Positions 1 to 13,129 are shown, counted from the stretch's first letter. The stretch: DNA of 64,000 nucleotides from Dryococelus australis (GCA_029891345.1 CM057009.1:297848466-297912465), one strand, 5' to 3'. A program made the numbers and translations. The notes: generated from the letters alone by a model not told the origin.

Positions 1-73
1 CCGCCACAAACTTTTTGTCGAATATTGGTGGGTAATTTTCCAATTCAATTAAACATTTGGTACTCAGGGCGCT
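1..73 (+). repeat. BEL-1 5' LTR tail and putative primer-binding site
   Basis: Bases 1-55 end in AACA. They are followed at 56-73 by TTTGGTACTCAGGGCGCT, which aligns with TTTGGACCTCCGGGCCAG at the equivalent place of BEL-2 (45892-45909). The shared start just downstream of an ...ACA end suggests an LTR/PBS junction. The rest of the LTR lies outside the window, so the call rests on comparison with one other degenerate element. Confidence 0.35.
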
Positions 74-493
74 GGATCATAAAAGTGACCACGGAATTTA
101 ATGTAGTTTTGTCTTGTGTTTAGTTTTCGGTTCGCAAAAAGTATTTTGTGCCAATGAGTTTTGTGCTTCCAAGTGGTGTGTTATGGAATGAACTATACAA
201 TTCATGTTATAAAAATGCACATTACTCACATTGCTTTGAATTTGTGCAAGTTTGAGAAAGTGAGTGGCTGGAACAGCAAATGTATGAAAATTGGAATATG
301 TTTGTTTACCAAGTGGATGCAGCAGTTTGTAAATAATGTGAATTACAGTCTGTGCCAAAAAATATGTACATCAAAATGTGAACATATAACAAGTGTTGGT
401 TAACATTTTTGTTGATCTTTGTGCATGATGATGTTAAATAACTCTGGGCGTTGTCGTTTATGTGCATTTCGTGGTTAACTGTAAAGCACAATT

Positions 494-1690
494 ATGAAAA
501 TGGCTTTCAAAATACTTGCAGCTCGTCTACAGTTGGATAGTGCTGAAAACCATATGCAAAGAGCTTCAGCCTTAGGCAAAAAGGCACTAACAGACCCTTT
601 CAAAAAAAGATCACTTAACCATTTTAGTAGTTGTAGGAGAAATCGACGACCTTGATGCAAACGTTCATCATAAACGTCTGGATGATTTCGACAATTTGTA
701 TTACAACACAATTACCATTGCTGAGGCCTTGTCTCAGTTATCTGTGGAGAAAAAAACATCCATCATTGGGGTCTACATTGAGGGTAGCGCTGCCTATGAT
801 AAAGCTGCCAACATTCAGTGGTGACACTGGGCAGTGGGAGAACTTTGGTAATTTATTTGATACATTAGTTGCCTAAAACTGTTCATTAAGCAATATGGAA
901 AAATTGCTGTATTTGAAGACTTCAGTGTTAAGGGAACCACTGTCATTAATACAGTTTCTTCCACTCACCCCAGATAACTATGAGGTAGCTTGTACCTTGC
1001 TTGGGAAATGGTACAACAACAGGTGTCTTATTGGCTCTCATAATTTTGATGCACTTATTAATGTGTCTCACATAACCTCAAGTTACCCTTCAAGTCTGCT
1101 GCAGTTGTTAGCCACAATTCAAGAACACACATCTGCATTAAAGGTTTTGGTCGTGTCGGATGAAACTTGGGACCCACTTTTGTTACATCTGTTTGAAGGG
1201 AAGCTGGATCGCAACCTTAGAAAGGAATGGGAGCTAACTATTTTTGTTCCAATAACATTGTCCACACTAACTCAGTTATTTACTTTTCTTGAATGTCGTC
1301 AACGTATAGTTGTATCTTTGGCTGGAGGGCAGAAGTACAAGACTTCATAAAAATGTACTTGTTCACATGTCACAGTCATTGGTCGCAAGTGCAGGAGAGG
1401 AATTGACAGACAGTGAACTGTGTCAAGGCTCATGCACATTGTCTAAATGTTCACAGTTTTCTGATCTTTCACAGACACAACGGTTTGAAAAGGTTAAAGG
1501 CTATAACCTTTGTATCAATTGCCTCAGGACATCATATAAATTGAAGAAATGTCCCTCAAAGATGAACTGCCACCAGTGTAACTTGAGATATCAAATCCTA
1601 TTACATTTCAACAAGGACATTCTCCCTGAAACTGAAGGACTATCAGGCAATGCAAATAGAGGCAGCACTGAGATGGAAGCAGTGACTTGA
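494..1690 (+). pseudogene. BEL-1 gag (DUF1759-type capsid and zinc knuckle), broken
   Basis: Gag packages the element RNA. An ATG at 494 opens a short helical N-terminus (MKMAFKILAARLQ...) that stops near 655. The capsid part follows in another frame, with the DUF1759-like motif KLPTFSGDTGQW near 805-840. An in-frame TAA at 874-876 cuts it just before the expected continuation (LSNMEKLLYLKTSV). The frame from 895 to 1350 matches the usual gag pattern of helices around NYEVACTLLGKWYNN. The nucleocapsid is in a third frame at 1310-1690, with cysteine motifs CINC and CHQC. At least two frameshifts and one stop are present, so it is non-functional. Family assignment is by recalled motif pattern, not by a search. 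Confidence 0.75.
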
Positions 1691-1703
1691 CTCCTGCTTC
1701 AGC

Positions 1704-2960
1704 TTGGCAGATATGTCATTTGTTTTGTTAGCAACAGCAAATTTCATTACTAGTAGCTGTTTGCAGAAACTTGGGTTGCGCCGGCGAAAATATTTGAGAC
1801 CCGTACATTGTCTTTCAGGGTCACTAGTGACAGACATAAAGGATATCACCACATGCCAAATCTGGCAATTTGATGATCCCGCTCACCAATTCGGAGCAGA
1901 CATGACAGTTTTGAATCAAATTAGTGGTATGTTACCTAACACTAACTTACCAGCCAATCAATGGGAACATTTAGCGAACCTATGCTTGGTGGACACCAAC
2001 TATGGAGCTCCTCCCCTAATTGATCTGTTAATTGGAGTTGAACTGTTTCCAATAGTACTGGCGGGCTCTCGCTTTGAAGGGTTTTCAGGATCACCAGTTG
2101 CCATGAATTCTCTGTATGGTTGGCTTGCAATGGGAAGGGTGGACTCTAAAACTGTGGAACTTTTGTCAAAACTCATCACCTATCTGCATGCAACTTCATC
2201 ACTTAACATAACCATGAAGAGGTTTTGGGAGATAGAGGAATTATCCATAGCTGCTCTTCCTACCCCAGACGAGAAAAAATGTGAAATAATATTTGAGCAA
2301 ACTCATCAGCAATCTGCAGATGGCACCTACAAGGTATGCCTTCCATTCAGGTCAGCAATCCCAGAGCTAGGAAGTTCTAAACCTCAAGCTCTAACTCGAT
2401 TACATGGGTTGGAGAAAATATTTTGTTAGAACCCTGAGCATAAGCAGATGTATGCACAATTTATAGCAGATTTTATCACTACTGGCCACATGGAAAAGGT
2501 ACCTGAGGATGCAATGAATTTTTCCTCAGCTGTGTAGATTCCCTACCACTGTGTCTTGAAGCCTGATAGTACAACCACCAAGCTTCAGGTTGTATTTGAC
2601 ATATCCGCCAAAACTTCACCAGGTGCCTCACTGAAAAACGTATTGCTGCCAGACCAAAAATTGCAGTGTGAGATAAGTAATTTGATTTTTGCGGTTCCAT
2701 CTGCATCATCCTGTGTTCACTGCTGACATTCAGCAAATGTACCAACAAGGATTAATTCATGCTGAGCATCAAGATTTTTAGAGAATTCTATGGTGTTCAG
2801 ATGAATCTGAGTCTGTTCAAAAGTATCATTTGAAAAAAGAAACCTACGGGGCGAGTTGTTGAAAACTGGTGGATTTTACCTTCGGAAATTTGCTAGTAAA
2901 ATTCAAGAATTTCTTGAAGGGTTGCTATCATCTCAGCTCCAGCAATCTGTCTCTGGTGTT
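1704..2960 (+). pseudogene. BEL-1 protease and N-terminal reverse transcriptase, broken
   Basis: The frame 1704-2429 carries a DUF1758-type pepsin-like retroviral protease. It starts after the catalytic Asp region and includes the family phrase LIDLLIGVELFPIVL. It runs on into the linker typical of BEL pol (KRFWEIEELS near 2220-2250) and the start of the RT (YKVCLPFRSAIPELGSSKPQAL). From 2430 the RT continues in broken frames: a segment reading TTTKLQVVFDISAKTSPGASL (2568-2632) is the fingers region, then stops and shifts remove the palm. The catalytic YVDD box could not be read. It is a dead copy. Confidence 0.75.
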
Positions 2961-2982
2961 TGATTAAGATGAACATACCACC

Positions 2983-3880
2983 TTGAAGGTTTTAGGGCTG
3001 CAGTGGAATCCAAGTGTCGACCAATTTTCATTTAGAGTGCAACCTCACCCCATTGGGTTGGTTGTCCCCTCTGCTGTTGCTGCTGAAGAGTTTCATTCAA
3101 CAACTATGGATCCACAGTGTAGAGTGGGATGCAGAACTTCCTGTCGCTATTCCCATGAAATGATTAAAGCTCAAGAAAGAGCTTTCACTGCTGGAAGGAA
3201 CTGATGTGTCGAGAGGACCTCTAGTGACCACTACTGACTGTCTAAAGGAGCTCCATGGTTTTTCATATAGCTCCGAGTTGGGTTATGCTGCAGTAGTGTC
3301 TTTATGAGTTGTGCATCAGGATGGTTCAGTGTCTGTGCACCTGGTCTTGACGCAGTCTAAGGTGGCACCTAAGAAATGGGTTTCGCTACCAAGGCTCGAT
3401 TTGTGTGCAGCATTACTGCTGGCAAAACACTTTGTTACATCCTAACTGTCTTTGGGTCAACACTTAAGTTAGATAATGTGTTTGCCTGGACTGAATCCAC
3501 TGTAACACTGGCATCGATTTGTTCATCATCCCATCATTGGAAGACATTTGTAGCCAACAGGGTTGGAGAAATTCCGACAGACACCCCCTCAAGAGTTGTG
3601 GCACATGTGCCATCAGACTGCGCTTCAAGAGGCCTCTTACCATCCCAACATGTGGGCCATCCTCTGTGGTGGGAGGGATCTACATGGCTGCATGAGACTA
3701 AGGATGTCTGGATAAAACACAGTGAACAGTTGGCGGAATCAGAGTGTGACTTACTGGTTGAAGAACGCGTGGCAACTTCCAGCCTGATGTCTGGAGTGGC
3801 TCAGGAAAAAGATTGTTCATTGCTGCATCGATTAACATGTCTTCAAACGATCATGAGAATTACAGCTTATTGCTTGTGAT
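2983..3880 (+). pseudogene. BEL-1 RT connection and RNase H-like region, broken
   Basis: At 2983-3204 the frame reads KVLGLQWNPSVDQFSF, the conserved phrase after the RT palm in BEL/Pao pol. The block at 3376-3879 carries the RNase H-like region: VFAWTESTVTLASI contains the conserved D/E-S pattern, followed by KTFVANRVGEI and DCASRGLLPSQ...HPLWWEGSTWL, which are characteristic BEL signatures. Between them lies about 170 bases of shifted sequence. The same phrases recur in BEL-2 at 49051-49320, supporting the family call. It has no independent function. Confidence 0.75.
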
Positions 3881-3949
3881 TTATGAAACTACAGTTGGAA
3901 AAGCCTACTCAAGGTTCCTCAATGCGGACTGATGATCTACAGACAACTT

Positions 3950-5200
3950 AAATGTTTTGGGTAAAAAAACTCAACAGGTATACTTTGCATCAGAATTGTC
4001 AGCTCTGGGGAAGTGAAAGTGTCCAGATATCGTCAGAAAGTTAAACCCGTTTCTTGACTCGGAAGAAATTCTTCGAGTTGGTGGGAGGTTGCACGCATCA
4101 GATTTGCTACATGATCAGAAACCTCCTGCACTTCTCCCAAAACAGTGACTATCGCTTGACGACTATTGATCAAATGCACAGAGATTTGCTCCACTCTGGT
4201 CCGCAACACTTGTTATCAGTACACCAGCAAATTTTCAGGATTGTCAACAGCAGAGATGTAGTATGGTGCAGGCTGTACTTGTGCATGAAATGTTTTTGCT
4301 GTTGGCCACAACATACAACACCAAGAATGGGAAATATTCCGGCTGAAAGAAAAACTCAGGCCAAGCCTTTTCTGAAAACCGGAGTGGATTATGCTCGTCC
4401 ATTTACCATTACAATGGGCAGAGCCAGGAAACCTAGGACGTATACGGCATACCTCTGTTTGTCTTGCCCCAGAAGCACTCCATTTAGAATTGGTGTCGTC
4501 TCTCAGCACTGATGCATTTCTGGCTGCACTGTTAAGATTCGTGGCATATTGTGGGTGGCGTCATGATCTCTTCAGTGACTGCGGGACAAACTTTGTTGGT
4601 GTGAGAAACCAGCTAAATTGTATCTTCAAAGATAAGACTTTCAAACAACTCATGTGCCCCTTCAACCCACCTGGAGCCCATCACTTCGGAGGACTGTGGG
4701 AAGCTGGTGTCAATGCAGTCAAGTCACACATAACCTAGGTTGATGGGAAGCAATTGCTAAGTTAAGACGAGTTCAACAGTGTGCTCACCCAAGTGGAGGC
4801 AGTCCTCAACTCATGACCATTGTGTGCTCTGTCTACAGTTCCCTCAGACCTCTAGGTTCTGACCCAAAGCCATTTTTTTTAGCATTAAGTCCACCTCAGA
4901 TACTCCCAGAAGAGGATGTGACTACAGTTCCAGCAAATTGTCTTTCAAGGTGGACACTTATGCAGCAACTTCATCAATCTTTCTGGTTACGTTGACACAA
5001 GGATTATCTTAATCAGTTGCAAATTCAGGGCAAGTGGATGAAAGATGCACCTAATCTGCAAATGGGCACACTTGTCCTTGATCAAGAACCTAACATGCCA
5101 ACTATGAACAGGCATCTGGGTCATGTTGTGAAAACATTCCCTGGCCCTGATGGTTCAGAGTGGATTTTAGCAACTATGATGCATGCCATCTGACCTATAA
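3950..5200 (+). pseudogene. BEL-1 integrase, broken
   Basis: Integrase inserts the cDNA into the host genome. A zinc-binding N-terminal part is readable from 4054, and the core begins near 4380 with the TGVDYA-like phrase. A second frame, 4391-4738, continues LFSDCGTNFVGV (second catalytic Asp) and GGLWEAGVNAVKSH. The C-terminal SH3-like part is in yet other frames (about 4813-5195), with PNLQMGTLVLDQE and a GHVVKTFPGPDG segment, the usual BEL integrase tail. Stops at 4736 and 4993 and several shifts make it non-functional. Confidence 0.75.
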
Positions 5201-5284
5201 TGATCTTCATCGTTGTTCAACCTTACCTGGACCCTTCCCACCACAGATAAGGACGTGAAATGATTCGAACAAGAGTTAATACAG

Positions 5285-6250
5285 CCGTAAGCAGGCATAG
5301 ATACAGCCCACACAACTGCCAGTTACCATTTTAAAACCCAGTCTAGATTAGCCACCACTATCTACCACCCTCTCTAGTGCAGTCAGTTCGCACCTGCCAT
5401 GGAGTGAAGGTAAGAAAGAGCAGTGTGTCACTCCTGCATGTCCCTGACCTCAGGAAATCTGCCATGCCGATATAAATTGAGTTGCTGCTAGAGAAAATGC
5501 CAATTATTCAGCTATTGCCTACACATCTGTCTATTATAAGCACCATGATACTCCACCGCTTGCAACCACTAGTTAGCTTCTGTTACCACCTCTGGGTACA
5601 CCTTAGCTAGGGAACCATTGCCTGCCTCTTCACAAGCTGCTAGGCAACTATTGAGGCCTCACCTCTGGGATTGACACAGCACTCCCTACCAGCCCTCAGC
5701 CTTCAGTAGCCAGCACCCAGATACTGCACATCACCTGCCCAGTCATCCAGAACATGCTTCCACCACAGAACCTCAACTGGACAACCCTGCAACCAGCCAC
5801 ACCTACATTATAGTTGCCCCAATGATAACAGATGTCAGTCACTCTTCAAGCCCAGTTCAGGGTAGGGAAATGTAAGCCAGCGCGTGCATTTACCCCAGCC
5901 ATCAAGATGTCTCACCTCGCACAGCCTACCTTCATACCCAGCAGATGGCCTAACCATCCCACCCTGCTCAGTGGTCCCATTAAAGCCTCACTTCACTGCC
6001 CATCCCGCCAAATACTGCAGACTCCACCTCACTAGCGCTTGTCTCAAATCCGTTGTCCTTGACCCAACATGTGCTGAAACCTTTACTCCTGCACGACACG
6101 CACCACAGTCGCTTTGCCGTCATGCATCAAATCTTCCACGGGAGAGGAACACTTGTATACTTCTGCATTGTAGCTGAGAGATCCTTATGGCACTCCCCAA
6201 CCCCCCAACTGTACTGATACCTTTCTCCATGCGAAAAGGTGAAAGGTAGG
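5285..6250 (+). repeat. Dispersed repeat R3, copy 1
   Basis: Segments of this region match 57880-59115 on the same strand. Shared landmarks are an ACTGCCAGTTA block (5320 and 57950), a GAGTG-GATAAGAA-GAGC-GTG block (5405 and 58040), AAAATGCCA followed by CAGC near 5495 and 58135, and a GAGAGATCC...CACTCCCC block at 6175 and 59048. Identity is patchy with indels. Short ORFs (5832-6177) look like frame noise. I do not recognise the family. It abuts the 3' end of BEL-1 and may have truncated it. Confidence 0.5.
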
Positions 6251-9200
6251 TACAGCAGCAAGGTAGTAAGCCCGCTGTTCATCTAACCAGTCATTCAAGG
6301 TGGTGATTATTTCAACCAGGTGTTGGTACTCCCACCACAACGTCTGGCCATTGTAAAGGATGGACTAAATTGTGACCCTATTCCCCTCTGCTGGCTATCC
6401 TCCAAGGTTGCTGCATTGGTTAAGGCGTGCACTGCGTCCTCACTCACTCTGTTGCCGGTTTGGTGAACGTGGAACATCACTCCTGAAGAAATTCCTATCA
6501 TTCCTTCTTCAGTGCACTCAATTAATTCTCCAACTGTCCACTCTCCCACTGACACTGTCCAACTTGCTGTTTATACAGTTCACATTTTATCTACACTGTC
6601 CATTTTTATATTCACTAACTTGTTTATGTTACCTATTTTCCTATTCACATTTTCAGTTACAGTGTAAATTTTCCTATCTACTAAATCACTCACATTAGTT
6701 ATCTGGGTATTTACATTCTCATTTACATTATTTACATCTTCTCTCAAGATATTTACACTTGCGCTAGGGTGCTAGGCCGTGATTTAAAGCACTGCCATGC
6801 ATGAACCAACTCTCTATCTCAGGTTGCGGCACAGCCACGTGGCTTTCATCAACAATGACACACACTTATACAGCTCCGTTGTTGGCCACAGAGCACGCAA
6901 AATGCAAGTACAGGGAGGATGACTACTTAAACTTACCAAATAAGCATTACCACTTGCACATTAGAACCAAAGCCATACATCATTTATTACAATGTAAAAA
7001 AGACATTAAACTGCGCAGGGTGCTACATGCACTCACAAGCAAAATAACCAGTACATTATTTCACACAGCAGCATAAAGAAAACATCTGTATGAGCCCTCG
7101 CTTGAACCAGTACGTTGTTACACTCAGTTACATAAAAGACAAATGCTGTGGGTGAAAATAGTTAATTATGAGTCCTTTGAATCGATGGAAGGGCCAAGGC
7201 CAGCTGCAAGGTAGGGGTAAGATAAAAAGTGTTTTAGCACTACTAAACAGACAGAATGACTTGATTGGCGAAAGCAAAGATGAGGCCCCCGCAGGCTTAG
7301 CGTTATGCGTCCATTTGACTTAAGCTAAAATGAGAGACTCCAGAATGGCCATCGGAAGTGGGGAAAGTAGCCTGCACTGGAAGTTCAGGTCCCATTGGAA
7401 AACATGCATGGATAAGAAGCATGATGATGGCCATGATAAGTACAAGAACGTGCACAGGAGGGCACTGCAAAATTAATACGGCAATGCTTACTCACAAATT
7501 ACAGAACGTGGATAGGAGTAACAGCAAACAAACACAAGAAATCTTACACACTAAAAAAAACCCTTTACTGGTGGCCTTGGCCACTCTTAATACAAGACAT
7601 GCATAGGAGTGCATGCCAACAGATATGTCAAAAAGAAACCTTACAAACTAATTACACAATGTGCACAGGATTGCATGGAAAAACACTTACATATCCCTTA
7701 ATAAAAGCCTTAACATAACAAGAACCATTATCCTCTGTGGCCATAGCCCACCTTCAGCGCAATTAACACACGTATCACATGGTGCTGCACCTCATGTGCA
7801 TGCAACCCATAATTGGCTTATGCTTGCCGAGGGACGAAATTGGATGACAAGCAATTAAAATAAATTTATTTGTTTTAATATCACTAACTAATAGCTATTA
7901 ACTAACTTCATTTACAATTAAATGTCTCCATTCCATTTCTAACACCAGTATTACAAGATGCCAGAGGTGCGTAGCCAAATACTTGAGGGACAAGGTCTTC
8001 ATAAAAATATAATAACTAAATTTGATTTTTAATTAAGTATTCAAGCAGATATTATTTACAACATTTTAAACCATCTATCTCCACTGTTATGCTTTTTATT
8101 CTCAGTGAGTGCAATATTAAATATCTATCTGATTTCTAATTAAAGTCCTTATCAGTGTCTCAATATAAGTTAAGGCCACTTAATTCACAGTTATTATTTA
8201 CAAATATTATATCTGTCTATTGCCATCATTCCAAACTTTTTACATTCACGCATCCAGTTTAAGAGTGCTGCCCGTCAGTCTCACTCTCCACTGTACCAAT
8301 GCTTGCAGTCTGCAGACTTCACCCCCGCTAGTGTTTCGCTGCCACTTGACACTCACTCTACTGGCTCTTTGCTTCACTGTCTTTGTACATCTGGTGCTTA
8401 ATGTAACACAATCCTCCAAACTCTAAAACCATTGGCTCGAAGGCCCACAGTGGTCCAAACAGTCTCGCTAGCCCAATTCAAAAGATTCCCCCACACACTG
8501 AGCCCTGCCGAGAGAGGCCAGGGTAATGACCAGAACACCCTCACAAAGACAACCCTACAAACCCAATCAGCTGAAGGCAGGAGTGCACAAGTCCGTAAAG
8601 GATCATCCGGCATCTGCGTCATATGCGGCAGCATACCCCTGAAAATCGTTGTGCACCTCTTGAGTCACTACTCTGTCCCTGGCAAACTGTCTCGACCGCA
8701 CAAGCAATACGGGGCATGGGAAGCGATACGGACCAGGAACATGTAAAAATATGATGATTTTTCATAGTTCACATTGGCTAGCATCAGTGACTGAATACCT
8801 GAAGCCAGTACACCTTCTAGTGCTGACTAAACACATGAAAAATCTTCAATGACTTTCAGGTGTTTGTTGTGAACAACTAGCACAGTAAAAAATTTGAAAG
8901 TTTCACCCAGTCTCTACAATAGCCTGAAAAGGTTGGCAATTTTATCTGAGGCAAAAACACTCTATTTGTGTATCTTTAAGAATCAACTGACATGCCATAT
9001 ACTGATAGTGATGCTTTTGGTAGTGTATCTGCAAACCACCATAACCTCAAAAATACATTATAAAAATTATCACACAATTGCATATGAAGTAACATATAAA
9101 ACTATTTATTGGGTTTGGATAACAGTTCGTACTGTAAATGATCGTCTTTAAACACAGCTTTACAGCAGCAAGATAACAACATGTTATAATAAATATGTTT

Positions 9201-9865
9201 AATTTGTTAGCATGTGTCTCAGCTTTTAAAAACCAAATTCAGTTAATTTTAAACACTCTAAAACTTGCTGTGAAGTGGGGTGATCCTCTCCATTTTAATA
9301 CAGTTTAGAACAAGTCATGTAAGGCAACATTCATATAACCTGCATGCCTACCAAACATGCCAAAATACATAATAAATAAAACAGATATTTGATCATATCA
9401 ATCCTAGAGGACCAAATGTTTCATTTTTAAACATATGGAGCTGGTTTTAACAACTACTCAATCATAACTTTATTGTGGATGTTAAATATGGGGCACAAAT
9501 CCGGTCAGAGAAACATGGAAACTGCACATGAACACACAACAAGAACACAATGACAATAACACAACAACCAAACAAAAAAAATTGAGTAAAATCTAGTTCT
9601 GATTGTTATGAGGGCAGTAATGCAATATGCAGGAATACAAACAAGGAGATTATAACACTCAAATATCTACTAGCCCTGAGATATAGAAAGTAAGCTAGTC
9701 ACAAAACAAGCGTTATGGAAAAAATATATAAAATAATGTGCAGAGAATTTTTCTTTAACAGTTAATATTCTGTCATATTGCATTTGTAACTCTTTAATTA
9801 TAAAATAGTTTCCACGACATTGTGCACTGCTAAAGGTGGCATGTTTAAATGATAGACTAATAATC
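6251..9865. other. Unassigned intergenic or intronic sequence
   Basis: No coding region is supported here. The stretch 7340-7700 holds degenerate repeats of a phrase like CTTAC-ACAAATTACA-AA-GTG-A-AGGA, seen near 7480, 7545 and 7640. The rest is AT-rich and shows short chance ORFs on both strands (for example 8432-8746) with no recognisable motif. The GC content rises around 8230-8720, which may mark another old element. Confidence 0.4.
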
Positions 9866-10291
9866 TGGTGGCAAAGATGTTTTCTTTACTTAAGAGTACA
9901 TGAGCAGTGATGCTGTCACATAAAAAGTTACATAGACCCGGCATTCAGGGTCTGTGGAGAACATTTTGCTGTAAAGGCAGCATAAGATGTTCATGGGAAA
10001 TTACGTGATATGCGTGCGCATTAAGTCCCAAATGGTTCAGTATATTGAAATACTATTGCAAGCTAACGTGGTTACAGCCAAACATGAGGGTACCAAGGGG
10101 ATCCGTGGAGCGAAGCTTCCAAGCTGCCGGCTAGGTTGAATGCTGAGATCGAACTGAATGAATGGCATTGGCTTCTGCTACATGCTGCATGAGCCGGCAA
10201 CAAATGTTAAGTACAAATTATATGTGACATTTTAAATACAAATAAAAATGATACAAAATGGAGAAAAATCCACAAAATCATATTGGTAGCA
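9866..10291 (-). repeat. Gypsy-1 putative 3' LTR (repeat R2, copy A)
   Basis: On the minus strand it runs TGCTACCAATATG ... GCCACCA. It aligns over its whole length with 19552-20023 except for an internal deletion of about 50 bases relative to copy B. The flanking minus-strand sequence GTCAGGGGA resembles a polypurine tract, which places this as the downstream LTR. Flanks give no short target duplication, as expected for one of a pair rather than a solo LTR. Confidence 0.6.
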
Positions 10292-11089
10292 TCCCCTGAC
10301 TTAGCAAAGGGTTTTTATGCTTGAAAATGTGACATCATGGGGAATGTCACTGCACTTGAAAATATAATTAAATATGAAACATCCTTTATAGGCAGTCTGC
10401 TGTGAAGAAGATAAAGTTACACTATTTCATTTTTTACATCAATTAACCCTTTGCAAAATAATCCAAATAATATTTTAAGTCTCTGAATTTCATTTCCGGT
10501 GACGTATTATGACAAGGTTGAATTTCACTGCTTAGATGAGTCCAAGTACTAGCCACCTAAGGGGTTGGGCGAGTCCAATGTGAAAAAGGGGTATGGATAG
10601 CCACACTCGATTACCCACTTTTGAAAAGAATTTAACCCCTATGATTAATTTGCATTAAATGAACACTTGGAACACAATTGTAAAAATATTCCGCACAGAT
10701 CTGACTTAATGGGGGGCATGTAACACTTATTATGTGGCCAGCAGGCCTGTTGATGTCACACATGGTCATGGGTCACATAGGGTGTCACGGTGCAAGCTGC
10801 TTCGACATCACCTTCATTTGTCCATGAACATAACAGCAGTAGTTTTAAGGTAAAAACAATATTCAATAACTTACTGATTTATTCCAACAGTTACCTCTTG
10901 GGATATATAAAGTAAGACTGTCTCTTGAGTCACATAGTATCTATTGACAGGGTAGAGCAAGTTCCGTTCCCGTCAACCTGCACTATGCACTCTTGGCCTG
11001 ATGTTCAAGTTGGCTCGGTGTTAGTGAAGTGGTGCAAGTGACTGCAGAGATCCAAGCGGTCACGAGGGAGCTCGTGAACGCGTGGTTCA

Positions 11090-11105
11090 TAACAGCCCCT
11101 CCTCT
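11090..11105 (-). other. Second PPT/LTR-like junction inside Gypsy-1
   Basis: On the minus strand AGAGGAGGGGC is followed directly by TGTTATGAACC. A purine run then TGTTA is the normal look of a polypurine tract meeting a 3' LTR. A TATATAT motif at about 10900-10907 downstream could be its promoter region. No second copy of TGTTATGAACC was seen, so this may be a nested element end or chance. Confidence 0.35.
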
Positions 11106-11142
11106 GGTGACCGCTTGACCCCGCAGTCCCCCAGGTGACCCA

Positions 11143-13107
11143 TTACGCCATCAGGCGTAACAGGTAGTGGGCAGCTTCAGGTCTTAGCGCAGCCTCAGCA
11201 TGTAAGGTCCACATCTCTGAGAGTCGGTGCTGGTTGCTGCTGGTCGGTGCTGGTCCAGGGTGCTGACCCCAGCTGTTCTGGTGCGCCGTAGTATGCAGGG
11301 GTGTCTCCACTGCAAGCGCGCATGCCAGGCGGTGCAGATGGCATGGCATCTTGGAGCGGCGGAGTGGGGTGGAGTCCCACTCCTTTGCCGTCTCATCCTT
11401 GCTGCTGCTGACATGTGGACACCGGCGTGTTGTGGGAATTGTCGAGGGGGGAGGAGGGTGCCCCAATGTAGGGCTGTGGGAGCCTGTTACGATCTCCCCA
11501 TTGCTTTGCCAGTCGTCCTCTAATGTGAAGTCTCCCACTGAATAAGCCCTTAAAGGCTTTGTGGAGTAGCTGTCTGGAGAGCCGTCCTGTGGGGAGCTCT
11601 GTCCCACAGGCGTCTCCGGTAGCTCACTCTCTGCGACGTCTTCAACGGTTGGCGCTGCGATGCTGGGTGCCGCAACGCTGGGTACCACGATGCTTCAGGT
11701 GGACCCTGCCGGGCCTGCAGTGATATCTGCTATGTTGTTGTTCTGTGTGGGTAGCACTCCACTGTGCTCTTCCATTACCTGCACGTTTCTTATGGGCTTC
11801 AAGATGCTGGTATTGTGGCAGAATAATAGGTGCCGGATGGTGCTCTCATCGCTTCCAGAACTGGGCATTCTGGGTTGACCACCCAAGGTGGCTGGTGTGA
11901 CTTGCCTTGGTGTTTGGGTGCCCTCCTGACTGGGTGTGGTGACGCTAGCCATCTTAGCACTGGGTATCTCCAATGCTAGGCGGAAGTCATAGAGGTGGAT
12001 GGCGATCTTCCTCCTACTACTCACTTTTACCAAATACTTTGTGTAACCGAGTGGCTTGACAACTGTGTGTGGCCCGATCCCTTTTGGTGCAAATCCGGCA
12101 CAGAAATTCTTTGCACTGCTAGATAGATGGTGTCCTTTGACGTACATGAGCTATCCAGGTGCCAATCTACGTGGTGCGCATGTTGTTGCAAGAACCCAGT
12201 GCGCAATGTAGCAGTCTTGATGTCCGTGGGCAGCTTGAAAATCTGCCTCCTTGCACTGCCACTGGGTTGCGCCGTCTTCTGGCTCACTTGCGCTCTCTGT
12301 GTGCTGTTCGGCAAACTCTGCAGGCAGTGTCAACTACCTACCTTGTAATATTGCTGCAGGTGACTGTCCTGTTGCCAAGTTCACCTGCCGTCAGATGGTA
12401 AAGAGGGCAGCTGGTAGATGTTCTCCCCAGATGATGTGGTCCTTACCAACCTGTAGGTGCAGCTGGGTTTCTAAATCATGGTTACGTCTTTCTGTTGGAT
12501 TCACTCGTGGGTGGAACATAGCTGTTGTATGGTTTGTCACTCCCCACCAAGTGCACAAATCATACAACTGCTTCCCCATGAATTGTGTTCCATTGTCAGA
12601 GAGCCCCACCCTGGGGTATCCCCAGCAGGGACGGAACTCTGTCTCCAGCGCACATGCAATGGTGCACGCACGTGCGGTGGAAACTGGGTACGCTTCAGTC
12701 CACCTGGAGAAACTATCACTCACTACCAGGATGAAGTGCTTGCCAGTAAGGATGCGGGGGTAGGGGCCCATTAAGTTCAGTGAAACTGTCTCAAAAGGTT
12801 CCTTTGGTACACGTGGCTGTTGTTACGTAACTCCATCTGCCCTCCTGCTCTTCAACTGTTTGCACATAATACACTCTTTGACATACTTGCACACGCCCCT
12901 CATTGCTCCTGGCCAGTCAAAGTGTTGATGGATTTTCTTGGTGGTATGAGCGGCTCCAGGGTGACCTGAAAATTTACAGCGGTGTGCGTAACCTAATAGG
13001 TGTTCACATGCTCTTTTCGGCATGTAGAGGCGCCATGGTGCGTCGGTTTGCCACCTCTGGGTTTCGACATGTGTCCCTTCGATGTGCCACCACTCGTTAT
13101 TTTGCAA
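11143..13107 (-). pseudogene. Gypsy-1 integrase with C-terminal tail, broken
   Basis: Frames read down the minus strand give a zinc finger region (13107-12823) with GHPGAAHTTKKIHQHFDWPG and CIMCKQLKSR, an HHCC domain. The catalytic core at 12771-12391 has VVSDSFSRWTEAYPV, GLSDNGTQFMG and NPTERRNHDLE, so both Asp and the Glu of the DDE triad can be read. The C-terminal GPY/F-like part at 12147-11995 reads GPHTVVKPLGYTKYLV. A long proline/serine-rich tail follows to 11143. The core is cut from the zinc finger and C-terminal domain by stops and shifts. The NPTER motif is typical of invertebrate Gypsy integrases. Confidence 0.85.
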
Positions 13108-13129
13108 TTTCTACCATTCTGTTTTGGGT

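Larger units (their letters stand above)
1..5250 (+). mobile_element. BEL/Pao retrotransposon (BEL-1), decayed, 3' LTR not found
   Basis: The order gag, aspartic protease (DUF1758-like), reverse transcriptase, RNase H-like and integrase on the plus strand is that of BEL/Pao elements. Coding is split over all frames with many stops, so this is an old copy. The first 55 bases look like the tail of the 5' LTR, since the next bases begin TTTGG like the start of the other BEL element's interior at 45892. No 3' LTR copy of that tail was found before the unrelated repeat R3 starts near 5285, so the 3' end is probably deleted or overwritten. It is one of two BEL elements here. The other lies at 45531-50898 and differs enough to be a separate insertion or subfamily. 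Confidence 0.85.

Noticed and set aside
8398-8746. Overlapping plus and minus ORFs near 8.5 kb as a gene
   Set aside because: No motif on either strand, and the higher GC content alone explains the open frames.
11143-11545. Host gene in the GC-rich region with ORFs on both strands
   Set aside because: It continues the Gypsy-1 integrase tail on the minus strand. The plus ORFs are shadows.
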